64,000 nucleotides of DNA. Source: Jacaranda mimosifolia. Taxonomy: Eukaryota > Streptophyta > Magnoliopsida > Lamiales > Bignoniaceae. The notes beneath the pieces are model-generated. The model did not search any database. It saw only the letters and a list, made by a program, of their open reading frames with translations, and was not told the origin of the DNA. The position numbers and the translations under genes were made by a program. The stretch is from positions 833,501-897,500 of the forward strand of contig CM032117.1 of assembly GCA_018894105.1 (NCBI GenBank). The letters run 5' to 3'. The stretch's first letter is position 1. The number at the start of each line of letters is the position of its first letter. Positions 23,882 through 36,100 of this stretch are shown here, piece after piece.

Positions 23882-26800
23882 ATGGGGGACACTAAGGCGG
23901 CCTCTCTTTCACAAATTAGTGCTGTTAAATTGGATGGGGCTGGTACGTATCTTGCTTGGTCTCGGGCTTGTTTGTTGTTTATTAAATCTCGAAAACTGCT
24001 AGGTTATATCACTGGAGAGAAAAGACCACCTGATATTTCTGATCCTGCCTATAGTCAATGGGACTCTGATAATTCACTTGTTATGACATAGCTTTTGAAT
24101 ACTATGCACCCTCGCATTTCCAAACAGTATTTATTGCTTGATACTGCTGAGAAAATCTGGAATTCAACCAAACGCACTTACTCTCACGAAGGGAATGATG
24201 CCCAGATCTTCGAAATTCGAAATAAAATCTATGGCACAAAACAAGGTGAGTTGACCATCACTAATTATTTTTCTGAATTAAGTGGGCTATGGCAGGAGAT
24301 AGACTATTATCAGGATCTCCAAGCACATTGTACTGAAGATGCAGTTTTATTTCAAAAACTGGTTGAAAAGGAGCGGGTCTATGATTTTCTGGCTGATTTG
24401 AATCCAGAGTATGATCAAATCAGGGTTCAAGTTCTTGGTAAGATTCATTTTCCTTCTTGCCTACTCCCATGTCCAACAGGAGGAAAGCCGCCGTGGTGTT
24501 ATGCTTTACCCAACACCAACTGAGAAATCTTGGTTAACTGTCTCTCATGAGCAACCAAAGGCTAATTCTTCTAATAAAGATCACCTGCACTGTGACTATT
24601 GTGGGAAACCAAGGCATACTAAGGAGACTTGCTGGAAGCTAAATGGTCGACTAACCAGAGGTCGTGGGGGAAAACGAGTCAGTTCATCTAGGCCTCAAGC
24701 AAACATGGCCGAAACTGGGGAGACACCCAAGGAGACGGGCTCTGGTGAAACTTTGTCTTCTAATGAAATTCAGCATCTTCGCCGACTTCTGACCAAGCTT
24801 GACTCCTCCACTGTTGCCACATCCAATTATGTGCAATCAGGTACTACCTTTACTGTTCATCTTAATTCCTGGATTATTGATTCTGGTGCGAATAGACACA
24901 TGACAGGCTCTTCTAAAGGCTTTCAAAACTACTCTCCATGTCTTCAAGGGGATAATGTGAGAATAGCCAATAGCTCTTTAACCCCTATCTCTGGAACAGG
25001 TTCTGTTGCTTGTACACCTAATATTCAACTTTCATCTGTTTTCCACGTGCCTAAGTTTCCTGTTAATCTTTTATCTGTTAGCTCCATCACCAAAGCTCGA
25101 AACTCTAAAATCGAGTTCTTCCTTGATCATTGTGTTTTTCAGGATCTTCAAACAGGGAAGAGGATTGGCAGTGGTAGATTGCATGATGGCTTATACATGA
25201 TTGATGGAACTCGAGACTCTGGCCAAGCCTTTTTTGGAGATAATAAGGATGTCAACTGCGAAATTTTACAGTGGCATAGACGGTTAGGGCATCCATCTTT
25301 CTTTGTTTTAAAGAAGTTATACCCTAGTTTATTTTCGAGGACTCAGTTTGAATCATTGTTTTGTGATACTTGTGAGTATGCTAAGCATACTAGAAACTCC
25401 TATCCTTTGAGTAATAATAGAAGTACTATTGCTTTTGAGACTATTCATTCTGATGTATGGGGTCCTACTCAAACAGTTTCTTTATCTGGTGGTCAATGGT
25501 TTGTTACTTTTATTGATTGTTGCACTAGGATGACTTGGGTATATTTGTTAAAGGCCAAAAGTGAGGTGTTTTCTTGCTTTCGGTCATTTCATAAGATGAT
25601 TTGTACTCAATTTGATGCTAAGATAAAAATCCTTAGAATTAACAATGGCACAGAATACATGGATAAAAGCTTTGCTGCTTATTTGGAGTCTAATGGGATA
25701 ATCCATCAAACTAGTTGTCCTTACACTAGTGCACAAAATGGGGTAGCTAAAAGGAAAAAGAGGTATCTGTTAGAGGTAGCAGGATCTCTTATGTTCACCA
25801 TGAATCTACCAAAACCTTATTGGGGGGATGCCATTCTAGTAGCTGCCTACCTTATCAACAGAATGCCACTCAAAGAGTCCTCTAGAAGCTTTAAAGGGTA
25901 AGAATGAATACTCTGTTCCTCCAAAAGTTTTTGGGTGTATATGTTTTGTTCACACTAGGAATGCTGGGAAACTTGACCCTAGAGCCCTAAAATGTGTTTT
26001 CCTTGGATATTCTTGTACACATAAAGGTTACAAATGTTATCATCCTCTTTCCCGGAGATCTTTTGTCAGCATGGATGTTACCTTTTGAGAATCTGAGTCC
26101 TATTTCAGCCTTACCTCATCACCTCTTCATTGGGAGAACAATAAGGTGGAAGAGGTGTCTTTTCCTAGTTCCATTATTGAACCTCTTGATGATATTGCCA
26201 CAGGGGAGAGTGAAATTGGAGACAGGGTTCAGGGGGAGACTATTAGGCGTTTAGATAGACCTGATTTGATAAGATATTCAAGGAGAAATAGGGCAGAAGA
26301 AGCCATCATGCAATCTGCTGAGTCCTCCTCTACTGGTGAGTTATCTACATTTCCTAATGAATTATATTTGCCTATTGCTCACAGAAAAGGGGTCAGGTCT
26401 TTTGCTAAGCATCCTCTATCTAACTTTGTCTCCTATGATTCCTTGTCTCCCTCCTATAGAGTCTTTGCCTTGTCTATTTCCTCTGTGTCTATTCCACAAG
26501 ATTGGAGAGAGGCTATCATGGATCCTAAGTGGAAGCAAGCTATGATTGAAGAAATGAAGGCTTTGTCAAAAAATGAGACTCGGGAACTTGTCCCTTCTCC
26601 ACTAGACAAGAGATTGGTTGGCTGAAAATGGGTCTTCACTGTAAAACATAAAGTTGATGCTTCATTAGAGAGATTCAAAGCAAAATTGGTGGCTAAGGGA
26701 TTCACTCAAACCTATGGAGTGGATTACCAGGAGACATTTGCTCCATTTGCTAAAATGAACACTATCAGAGTCCTGTTATCATGTGCAGCTAACCTTGATT

Positions 26801-28029
26801 GGGACTTACAACAATTTGATGTGAAAAATGCATTTCTTCATGGAGACTTGGAAGAGGAAGTGTATATGGAGATTCCTCCTGGTTTTGATAATGAACAGAG
26901 TCAAGGGAAGGTGTGTAAGCTGAAGAAAGCTTTGTACGGAGTGAAACAATCCCCCAGAGCTTGGTTTGATAAATTCAGCAAAGCCATGATCTCCTTTGGC
27001 TATCAACAAAGCAATGCTGATCATACCCTCTTCATAAGACATCAAAAGGGTAAAACTCACTCTTCTCATAGTTTATGTTGATGACATAGTAGTGACAGGA
27101 GATGACAGAGAGGAGATGGCCCGATTAAAGAAGTTGTTGGCACAGGAATTTGAGATCAAGGATCTAGGAAAATTGCAGTACTTCTTGGGAATTGAGGTTG
27201 CCAAGTCAGAAAAAGGGATCTTTATTTCTCAAAGGAAGTATATTCTAGATCTCTTGAAAGAAACCGGTATGACAGGTTGCAAACCAGCAGAATCGCCCAT
27301 TGAAAGCAATCATAAGTTACAAGCAGGGGTCGGAGAGTCAGTTGATAAGGAGAGATATCAGGAGATGGTTGGAAGACTCATTTATCTCTCTTACAGTAGA
27401 CTAGACATAGCCTATGCAGTCAGCTTGGTGAGTCAGTGCATGCATGATCCTCGAGATTCTCATATGAAAGTTGTCCTCCGCATTTTGCGGTATCTGAAGT
27501 CTGCTCCAAGGAAAGGTCTACTTTTTGCCAAGCATGGTCACCTCCAAATAGAAGCATTTATAGATGCATATTGGGCTAGATCTCTAGATGACAGAAGATC
27601 TACATCATGGTTATTGCACTCCTGTAGGAAGGAACTTGGTTGCTTGGAGAAGCAAGAAGCAAAGTGTAGTCGCTAGATCAAGTGCAGAAGTAGAATATAG
27701 AGCCATGGCCCAAGGTGTTTGCGAGCTTCTTTGGCTACAAAAGTTACTAGAGGAATTGAGATTATGCGAAAGAGGGAAACTTTCCTTGTACTATGACAAC
27801 AAGGCTGCCATTAGTATAGCTCATAATCCAGTTCAGCATGACCGGACAAAACACATTGAAATTGATCGACACTTCATCAAAGAAAAGGTTGCAGGTGGTG
27901 TCTTAAGTTTGTTTCATGTGTCAATCGGAAAAACAGCTAGCTGATGTGTTCACAAAGGGTCTCAACAAACGAACTTTTCATACACTAGTTTGCAAGTTGG
28001 GCATGTGCGACATCTTTGCACCAACTTGA
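23882..28029 (+). pseudogene. copia gag-pol polyprotein, broken (element 2)
   Basis: The start is ATG at 23,882 and the natural stop TGA at 28,027-28,029 is preserved. Domains are as in element 1, but the RNase H end and the conserved C-terminus are retained. Breaks relative to element 1 are: TAG at 24,089; an 8-base deletion near 24,458; a 14-base deletion near 25,875; TGA at 26,086; TGA at 26,623; and single-base insertions near 27,053, 27,606 and 27,923. The integrase DNG motif reads NNG here and the catalytic-region glutamate near 25,750 is changed to lysine. It is clearly non-functional. Confidence 0.93.
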
Positions 28030-28036
28030 GGAGGAG

Positions 28037-28238
28037 TGTTGACTAGCTATAATTGGAATGAAATATTTGTTTTAGCCGTAAATTGATTCTCATAGCTGTA
28101 AATTAGTTAGCTGAATCAGTCATAGATGTAAATGATTCTTTCCTAATTAGGCATAGAATTTCTGTATAAATACCCATGTTCATGGGATGTAAAGACACAC
28201 AGAGAAATACAAGAAAATCTCTTTCTCAAAAATCTTCA
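28037..28238 (+). repeat. 3' LTR of copia element 2
   Basis: A complete 202-bp LTR, TGTTGACTAG...ATCTTCA, preceded by a purine tract. It lacks the internal 'gattctttccttattag' duplication of element 1's LTR. Confidence 0.93.
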
Positions 28239-28245
28239 CTTTCTA

Positions 28246-28679
28246 AACCAGTTAGTGTTTTTCACATCATAATTTGCTGATGCACACCATTTCATGACAA
28301 ACCTCCACTAGTTATTTGCTCAAAAAACAGAATAGTATAACAGTGAATATTGAGCAGAGGATTCTATTTGTATTTATTGGAGCAATTTTCTATTTATTAA
28401 TGCAATTTCTTGTCGAGAGTTCTAGAAAAGGGTAAATGAAAGGCCAACATATTGAAGATGTGGTACTTGATATAGATCCCAGGGCCTCGTAGACTCAGGT
28501 ATTGTTTGAGATTGGGATTCCAGCTTTACATCTTGGGCTCCTCTTGATGGAGGAATCCTTGGAGTGAGCTGCAGAACAATCTGTGTCAGCTCTTCTTCTA
28601 CTTTAAGATATTTGGCATATATCATTTTTGTTGACTATCAACACAAAATTCACAATTTTCTTTTGTTTGAAACATCATT
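28246..28679. repeat. duplicated host block beside element 2
   Basis: 28,246-28,415 matches 8,880-9,050, and 28,430-28,680 matches 4,010-4,255. Blocks far apart elsewhere are adjacent here, showing that the duplicates were reshuffled or suffered different internal deletions. Confidence 0.75.
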
Positions 28680-28795
28680 CTTCAGAATTATGGGGCATGG
28701 TTTGGCGTTCAAGAGGCGGGACTATATTCCATTATTCTTACTGATTTGGTGGATCCGCAAGCGGATCTTTCTTACATGTTGTGGACCTATCAGAT
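28680..28795 (+). pseudogene. beta-galactosidase C-terminal-region exon fragment, better copy
   Basis: After an AG acceptor the frame reads NYGAWFGVQEAGLYSIILTD, then LVDPQADLSYMLWTYQ. This matches the family stretch GLQNYGAWFDxxGAGL...ADLSSxEWTYQ. It is open over this exon, but no intact gene surrounds it. Confidence 0.8.
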
Positions 28796-30904
28796 AGTTT
28801 GTTAATTAAATATTTGTGTGTATCACATAACCACTGATGATGCTGCAACTTGAAACTAGTCCAAACACAAAGCTCCAAACAATCATGCACAATCTGCATC
28901 ATTTTATGCGGCCTTGTGTGTTAGGAAAATCAATCTTTACCCTGTAAGTAGTACATATTTCCTCATAAGTCTTTTTACACTACTCAAGGTTTGCTACTGC
29001 AGTCTTCCTTGTTGTAATTTTGACAGAACTGTTGCGAGATTTTGAGACATATGCAGTTTGAGAAATAGTTTAACTGAAGTAATTTTATACATTTTTTCAT
29101 GAAAAAGAAGAAAAACAAGAACTCAATTAGTGTGGATATACATGGAAGGGTGTTGCACTCGGACAGGAAAGGTTTTACTTATGTTCTAATCGTTTTCTCT
29201 CGCTGAACAAAGAAGTGCCTCTGAGATTGAGTTCCACATCTAGTCCAACTTTGGCATGTCTGCAAAAGAATATTGTAAAGTGATAGCAAATTACATGAAA
29301 TGGATTTCATATTTATCTTACAATTTGGTTTCTTAAGTCTGTGTGTAATTTATTTGTGGCTTTGAGCTCCATGTAATTCTTGTGAAATGGAAAAATAGCC
29401 ATAATATGTACTTCGAACTCAGTTACCAATTTAAAATTTTATTGCAACAACTGATGTTCAGAAACATGCATGTATTTCCAGGTTGGACTTGACTATGAAT
29501 TCCTTCGACTTGAGAATGTTTCTCTTGCAAAGAGTTCAATGTGGACTTAGGGGAGTGCTATACCAATCATCCAGAGTATGATTTGGTGCAAGGTAATTGG
29601 ATTCAGCTTTTATTTTAGTGCATACAGTCTCTAACAGAAACAATTCCTTATCTAGTATATATCTTTGTGACCTGCTGGTAAACTTGACACTGGACTAGCA
29701 CATAATTGGCCGGACACTGAATCTAGAATATTCTATTTACCTCTTTCTTCTGATTTGTTTTGAGAATTTAATGTGTTGATTTTTATCTCTCTGATGCTCT
29801 GTTAACTGCAATATTCTTTTGACTTCCCTTGACAGAATCCTAATGATGATAAGTGGATGTATCTTTCTAATGGATGAAACTTAACTTTTAAAAACCTTTA
29901 GAGTGTAAGAAAATGTCTAGAGAAATTCAGTCCCTATTGCATCTTGTCATAAATTGTCATGTCTTTATTGAGTTGGAAAGTTGCTATTAGAGTTTGGACT
30001 ATCATTTGACAAAATCAATGTTGTTTCTTTAGATATTTTCAGCCTGAAATGTAATATAAAAAAGAAACAGATGCTTAGGATAACTAAGACTGTGGCAATA
30101 GGTGACTTGGATTAGACACCAGAAAACCAATGGACATAAAGAATTATTTCTGCAATGGATATCTATGTGGATTAATTATGTTGTACTAATATAAGCCATA
30201 TCGGTCCCTAAAAATTCCTTTCTAGATATTTCTCAATGTCCCGATTGCCAATGGAACATGAGAAGCCGTTGACTTTTTCTATCACTTGGAGCCACGTGAG
30301 ATCAAAGTTTCATGCGTGGTTTTGAATAAGAAATGAAGTAACAATTTTTCAACCCTAACCCTCTCATTCAAGTCGTTGCTTTTCTTTCTATTACTTTAAA
30401 ACTAACTACTTCACTTTCAGCTATTCATATTGAAAATATGAATTTTGTTGGTTACTGAACTATAACTTGGTCAAGAAAGACAACATGTAGCAACACCTGC
30501 CATCCCTTCACAGCTTCAATTCTAGCTGATGTTCTTAGATCTGGTCAGTTCAGTTTCAAATTGCTAAATTATTGTGTTTTCCGCTATGCATTTCAAAATA
30601 TGCTGCGACTTTTTTGTTATGAATTTCTTTATGGAATTTCCAAGGTAGTAATATTTCTTTGTTTATTACTGCACTTCTAATCTTTTAACATGCTTCTTTC
30701 ACTAGTTCAAATATGTAGAGAGTTTTTTAACCTGTAGGGTAAGCAAAAGAATGAGAAACGAGATTTGCTAATTGAGGACATTTGTCTTTGCAACATTATA
30801 CATATATGTATGTCTAGTTGCAACATTTGTCTGTTTATATTGTCCTAGTTTCTCTTTTTTTCTTGTGCCGTAAATTTATAGTTGTTTTACTTCTGATATT
30901 CTTT
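28796..30904. other. no recognised gene
   Basis: AT-rich DNA. A possible old exon at about 29,482-29,590 follows a pyrimidine-rich CAG (one frame reads YEFLRLENVSLAK), with no family I can defend. The last part, from about 30,840, begins the ABCC duplicate. Confidence 0.35.
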
Positions 30905-31475
30905 CCAAGTTGTTGAGACATTCTATACCTTATCTTATCTATATAAAAGGGCCAACATTGTCAAATATCAACTTGGATATAATAGTTGGTAGCTCATTAG
31001 CAGTTGTTGGATGTACTGGGGAAGAAAATTCATCAATTACATCAGCAATGCTGCGGGAGATATGCAACTCTTGTCATCACTCATCAAAGGAAATTAAGGT
31101 TGCCTATCTACCTCAACTTCAATGGATCTCTATTTGAACATAAGACTTTAGTCAATCGCACTAATTTGGTTTGATCATTGACCTATGCTTAATGAAATCT
31201 GACAGTAATTTACATTGTTTAGGACAAAGGTAATTTTTAACTATAATTTAACTTTATGAGATAGATACTTGTGCTTGTAAGGTACAAGACAATAATCGTT
31301 CGCTTTCCCCTTTGAGCTGAGTCTGGTTGGAGAAATTGGGGTCAACATTAGTGGAGGCCCAAAGCAGAGAGTTTCCTTGGTTCGGGTTGTGTGTTTTGAT
31401 TCAGACGTCTACATATTTGATGATCTTTTAAGTGCTATGGGTTGCTCTTATGGGGTGGCAGGTATGTGCTTAATA
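30905..31475 (+). pseudogene. ABCC transporter pseudogene, copy B (first nucleotide-binding domain)
   Basis: 30,945-31,137 reads GPTLSNINLDIIVGSSLAVV, a degraded Walker A (GCTGEENSS, with the lysine lost), and AYLPQLQWI. 31,335-31,440 reads [20 protein letters not shown], then [12 protein letters not shown]. This is the ABC signature and Walker B, better kept than in copy A. The intervening DNILF exon is mostly lost. It duplicates about 1,630-2,680. Confidence 0.85.
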
Positions 31476-31653
31476 ACTAAAATGTAAGATACGTAGCCAA
31501 CTTCAACATCTGCAACTCAGTCGATCTATTGAAGATTCATTGTTGTTTAGCCATGGCTTTGGTGTTATGTCATAAATAGTTTCATCTAGTTTTATGTCTT
31601 TTAACAGTAAAAGTTATGCCCTTTTCAAGAGATCATGTTCATTTTTATTGTTT

Positions 31654-32125
31654 TCAAACATTAATATAACCTGAAAATTTCATTGAAAATAGATAGAAGG
31701 AAGTAGTGATCCTCCTCTTTTTTTCTTTAAGTCTATGTATAACAATACGGCATATCCTCCCAAAAAGACGGGAGCACATGCAATTGGCAAACCTAAGATT
31801 TTTCCTTGAAAGATACTTGCAGCTGATCCAAACAAACCCAGCAACAAGGAAGAGCCAATATTTTGGCATCAAACAGCTATTTCACTACAGATATTTGTCT
31901 TCCATAACTAAGCTTGTAAATATACCAAGATGGAAACGCGATGCACTGCAGGCAAGCACCAATAAGGTATGTGGTTCGTAATTCCCAATTGTCTGCAATT
32001 TCTTTTATGACAGCCATTGCAGCCTTAAGATCCTCAAATGACATATACCCCCCACGAGAAGCGTTGCTGATACCCCCCACGAGAAGCGTTGCTGATAGAC
32101 ATTTTGCTGTGCAATCACCTCATGT
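31654..32125 (-). other. possible decayed coding segment, unrecognised
   Basis: Minus-strand frames at 32,080-31,877 (FEDLKAAMAVIKEIADNW and nearby) and 31,872-31,654 (KYWLFLVAGFVWISCKYL) look protein-like, with hydrophobic stretches. No family is recognised and the frames do not join cleanly. They could be a far 3' exon or relic downstream of SIEL. A perfect 24-bp tandem duplication (ataccccccacgagaagcg...) lies at about 32,046-32,094. Confidence 0.25.
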
Positions 32126-33180
32126 CATATAACTTTACACCCTGTGAGGTAGGTAAGACATAGATAGCGCCCTGAAATAAACAGAAGAATATCGCCTTTT
32201 ACATGGAAATCCCAATAAAACACTCATCAAGATTGAGAGAACATCCATCTGGATATCCTATGTGTTGAATTATCCCAAGTATATTATACAATTTACATGG
32301 CAATAACCAAGATGCCTATGTGGAGTTCAACAAGGCATGCAGGTACACATGATACCTGTTGGTCAACTTTGTAAACACTTGGCTTGTGCAGCATTACATT
32401 TTCTGCATGCTAGGAAGGTAGTACACTACGAGTAAGAAGTGACCTGGTGGTTGAAGAAGATCTCAAATTGTACAGGTTTCACCTCTTTGCATATATTTGC
32501 AGGTGACATTTCCCAATGGCAGGAGAATCTCTCCTCGTGTCACAAAATTTACAAATAGAAGAGTCTGCAAAGCTGATTTACGACTTTAACTCATCATCCT
32601 TGCAAAGAGATAATGACATCAGAGAAATACAAAACACCTGCTGACAAGCAAAATGCAAGCAATGAATTGCTTGTTAATATTTCGGTAGAGAAGAATAAAA
32701 TATTTGTCAGAATCAAATCATATTGATGAGGCGGAAAACTGACCTGGAGAAACAATGCCCAGTAAAAGGTATATGAATCAGAGGCAACCTAAATCTTTTA
32801 TGTACTTTCCAAACATGGAAGTATGCGGACCTGTTTGCCCGATGCTATTTTCCCAGGTAGAACTATGAGTGAGAAGCCATCAGTTCAAAAGAATAGAAGG
32901 AAACGAGTGCATTTGCAACTAAGATATTTAAGATATAACATGCGGCAGATGCATCCATTCTGAGAATTTGTTGGCAGGTCATCTAGAATCTGTTGTCTCA
33001 GAATGATCCACAAATTTCTTAAGCCAACAGCAATAAGCTCATAGAATGTCGTGCTTTCACCAACAAAATTTTCACAAACTTCAAGCAAGTGGCCAGCCCA
33101 CGTTTATACCAGCAATGCAGATCCACAGCCACACTCCAGTCCACCCGAGCAACATGGAACACTGTCCCATCCCCTGCCCA
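32126..33180. other. SIEL downstream / 3' UTR region
   Basis: No separate gene is seen. The part nearest 33,180 should be the SIEL 3' untranslated region. I see no clear poly(A) signal whose use I could defend. Confidence 0.4.
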
Positions 33181-36100
33181 TTATTTAAGAGTCAGATGAA
33201 CTTCTTTTCCTTTGCAAAGATGAATCAGCTCATGTTTGGGCCCATTACAGTGCTTGAACTGGCGACCCTCAGACAAGCATTCCATGGCAATAGAAACCTT
33301 CAATGAGAAATATTTCACTTTAGGTGTCCTAAAGAAAGGAGCAACAAATGTAAATTCCCTTATTTCATTGCATCCTTCAAATTCAAGAAAATCCAGGAAA
33401 ATAAACTGTGTTGATCTTTCGCCAAAAGTAATTTCAAGCCACAGTCTGGTTTCACTAGAAATGTTATGTAATTTGATGTCCAAGGGTATACCAACAGGTA
33501 GCCCTGAAATAAAAGGAAGAGGATTTTGGAAATCATTGCCACAAACATCCACTTCAGCATCAAGGTACTTGAGTTCACCAGATAACGCAACATGCTTCAG
33601 GGAGAAAAGGTGAAGAGACTTCTGAAGCAGGTATAACTTGTGAATGGGCCAATCTTCGGTGTTGTCATTTCCACTTGATATATTCTGAAGCTCAATTACA
33701 AAATGAGAAAGTTCAACTGATCCTTCTTTACCAAGATGTTCCAGACGACAAAGCACAAAATTCAGCTTGTTCATATAATCCTCAAAACAGCCGGTCCCTC
33801 CATAAGAAAATCTCAATGTATAAGTCAAAAGCATTAGCTCTAAGATATGCAAATTTCCCCCAATGCTCAGACCAGTGAACCCATATAGCATTTCCTTGAG
33901 TCTTCTTTCTGTTTTACCCAACAAGGCTTCCAAAACTCCCTTCCCTCTGAACTGGAGATTATCCAGAGAGAAATAACATGCCCAAGCCTTCCCAAGCAAT
34001 TTTATGACATGTAAGTATTTCAAAGCAAAAACAGAGACACCATCAGGTTGATGTGACTCACGAGTAAAATTTCTTAGCTCTTCCTTCCAACTCCTGCGCA
34101 TGGAAAGATTACGACATTAATGTGTCAAATATGGAAAAGGAGACCATTTCTAGAGAGGGAAGGCATGCACAAACATGCAGATATGATGTAGACCGCAGGC
34201 ACCTCGAACTTTTGAAAAAACTTGAAATAAAAATTCAAACCATCTCAAACAACGAGATAACAACAATTATATACAATGTTTTCCCCTTATAAGAAAAGCA
34301 TCAGTGTAAAAAGCATTAAGATCAGTGGTTGAGTTGAAAGTTATACAACAATTTTCACCCATTGTTAAGTGCAATCGTTATCATGCCAATTAACATAAGT
34401 CTTTGCACCATAAGAATGATGATCATGGATTTCTGAGACAGACGAAACAAATGCAACTCTTTTAGAACTTTCAATATTTGAGGCTCCAAGCCTCTAAGCA
34501 GCATGGCTAAAAAGTCAGCTTTAACTTTTTGTCCCAACAACATTTACCTCAATGTTCTAATGAATTCGTTCATGGACCGAAGTTGTATCAGTGGCCACAA
34601 ATCTACAACTTTTCTGAAGACAATTTCCACGTAACTTGCTGCTTTGACATGTGAATTCAAAAGGTAATCATGAAGTGGAGTATTAACTTTCTTCAGTTCC
34701 GTTGACTCAGGTAAAAGGTCAGAGATTTCACCACTTGTGTTCCACGAGTGAATATGACTAGCCATCAAATGAAAATCCAGTACTTGCCCCTCAAAATTTT
34801 CAGAGGCAGAGGCAAAAGTGAATCTGCTGCAATGAGACAGATAAGCCAAAATTGTATTCTGGTCCATTACATCAACAAGAGCATGGGATAATCTATCCAA
34901 TAGTGTAACCGCATATGAAAATATTTGCGGGGGAATGCTGCAGATCTTTTGTTCAAGTGACACAGGAGCTGAGATTGCCAGCACCAATAGTGCAGCTGTC
35001 CTGACCTCATTAAAACCCAACTTGCCATCAAAAGAAGGCTCTAACTGGGCAATTCATGTCATTCAAAGAAATCAATTAAGCAGTCAGATATAAATTATAG
35101 AAATTTTCATTACTTCAAAGTGAAAAAAAGACCTATATTTGTGGCTATTTAAACTTAAAGGAACATTTGAACACAATAAGTGTCAATTAAGGTTACACGA
35201 CAAATAATTGCGGAATAGGAAGTTTCCTGGTCAAGGCCAGACCCCTCTGTATCAGGCAAGCAATTTCTCACCAACATTTGGTGCAGACAAATTTAAAATT
35301 GCCAGAAGGAAGCATCTGAAACTTGCAATTGGAATATTCCATCATTAAAGGGAGAAGTTAATAACAGCATATTATAACTATAAAAAAATTTATTATTTTT
35401 TCTTCATCTGAGAACAATATCAAAGAGAAAGATGCAGTGAGAGACATTGAACATCTACTAACCTCTTCAGAAACCTCTAGGATGATGCTGGTCACAAATT
35501 TTCCATGTGCTCGACCAATTTTATATATTACACAGAATATATCAGCTTCATCCTGCAATGTTGGCTCAACAAAGACTAAATAAACAATGGAATAGTGGAA
35601 GTCTGCAAAGAGACTTGTATTCATACTTTTTGCAGCACAACCCCAGCACACATTCAAGCAAAGCTCAGGAAATGAACTCTGGATCCTGGTGTGTAGAGCA
35701 TATACTCCATAATTTATACACACACACACACACACACATATATAAATGCACTTTCAACAGAACAATGAATTTTGAAAAGAAACAAACCTGTGGATAGAGT
35801 TCCAAGCTCTTTATAAGACCTTCAATGCATGATCTGAACATTGCTAACTTCTCTAGCTTAGTTAACTGGAGAATCTTCCTCACAGCCGACCTTATCAAGG
35901 TGTTGTTATCAATTAAAGTGCCAAGCAACTGCAATGAACTAACAAATTCAAATGTCTCTACATCCAGATTCATGCATCACATACCAACATGACTACTCTA
36001 GGTATAAATAGCAAATAATAAAATGTAAAAGAATGAAGAACAGCAATAAATTTACTGCATCATCAGGCAATATTATTGGGTCCAAGAATATAGTGTCAAA

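Larger units (their letters stand above)
23254..28238 (+). mobile_element. Ty1/copia retrotransposon 2, rearranged at its 5' end
   Basis: The order is inverted LTR tip, truncated 5' LTR, PBS, broken gag-pol, polypurine tract (about 28,029-28,036, ggaggag) and a complete 3' LTR. It belongs to the same family as element 1. The 3' flank (ctttctaaaccagttag) matches the paralogous host DNA near 8,876, but the 5' flank does not. No target-site duplication is visible, so the left junction has been rearranged since insertion. Confidence 0.93.
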
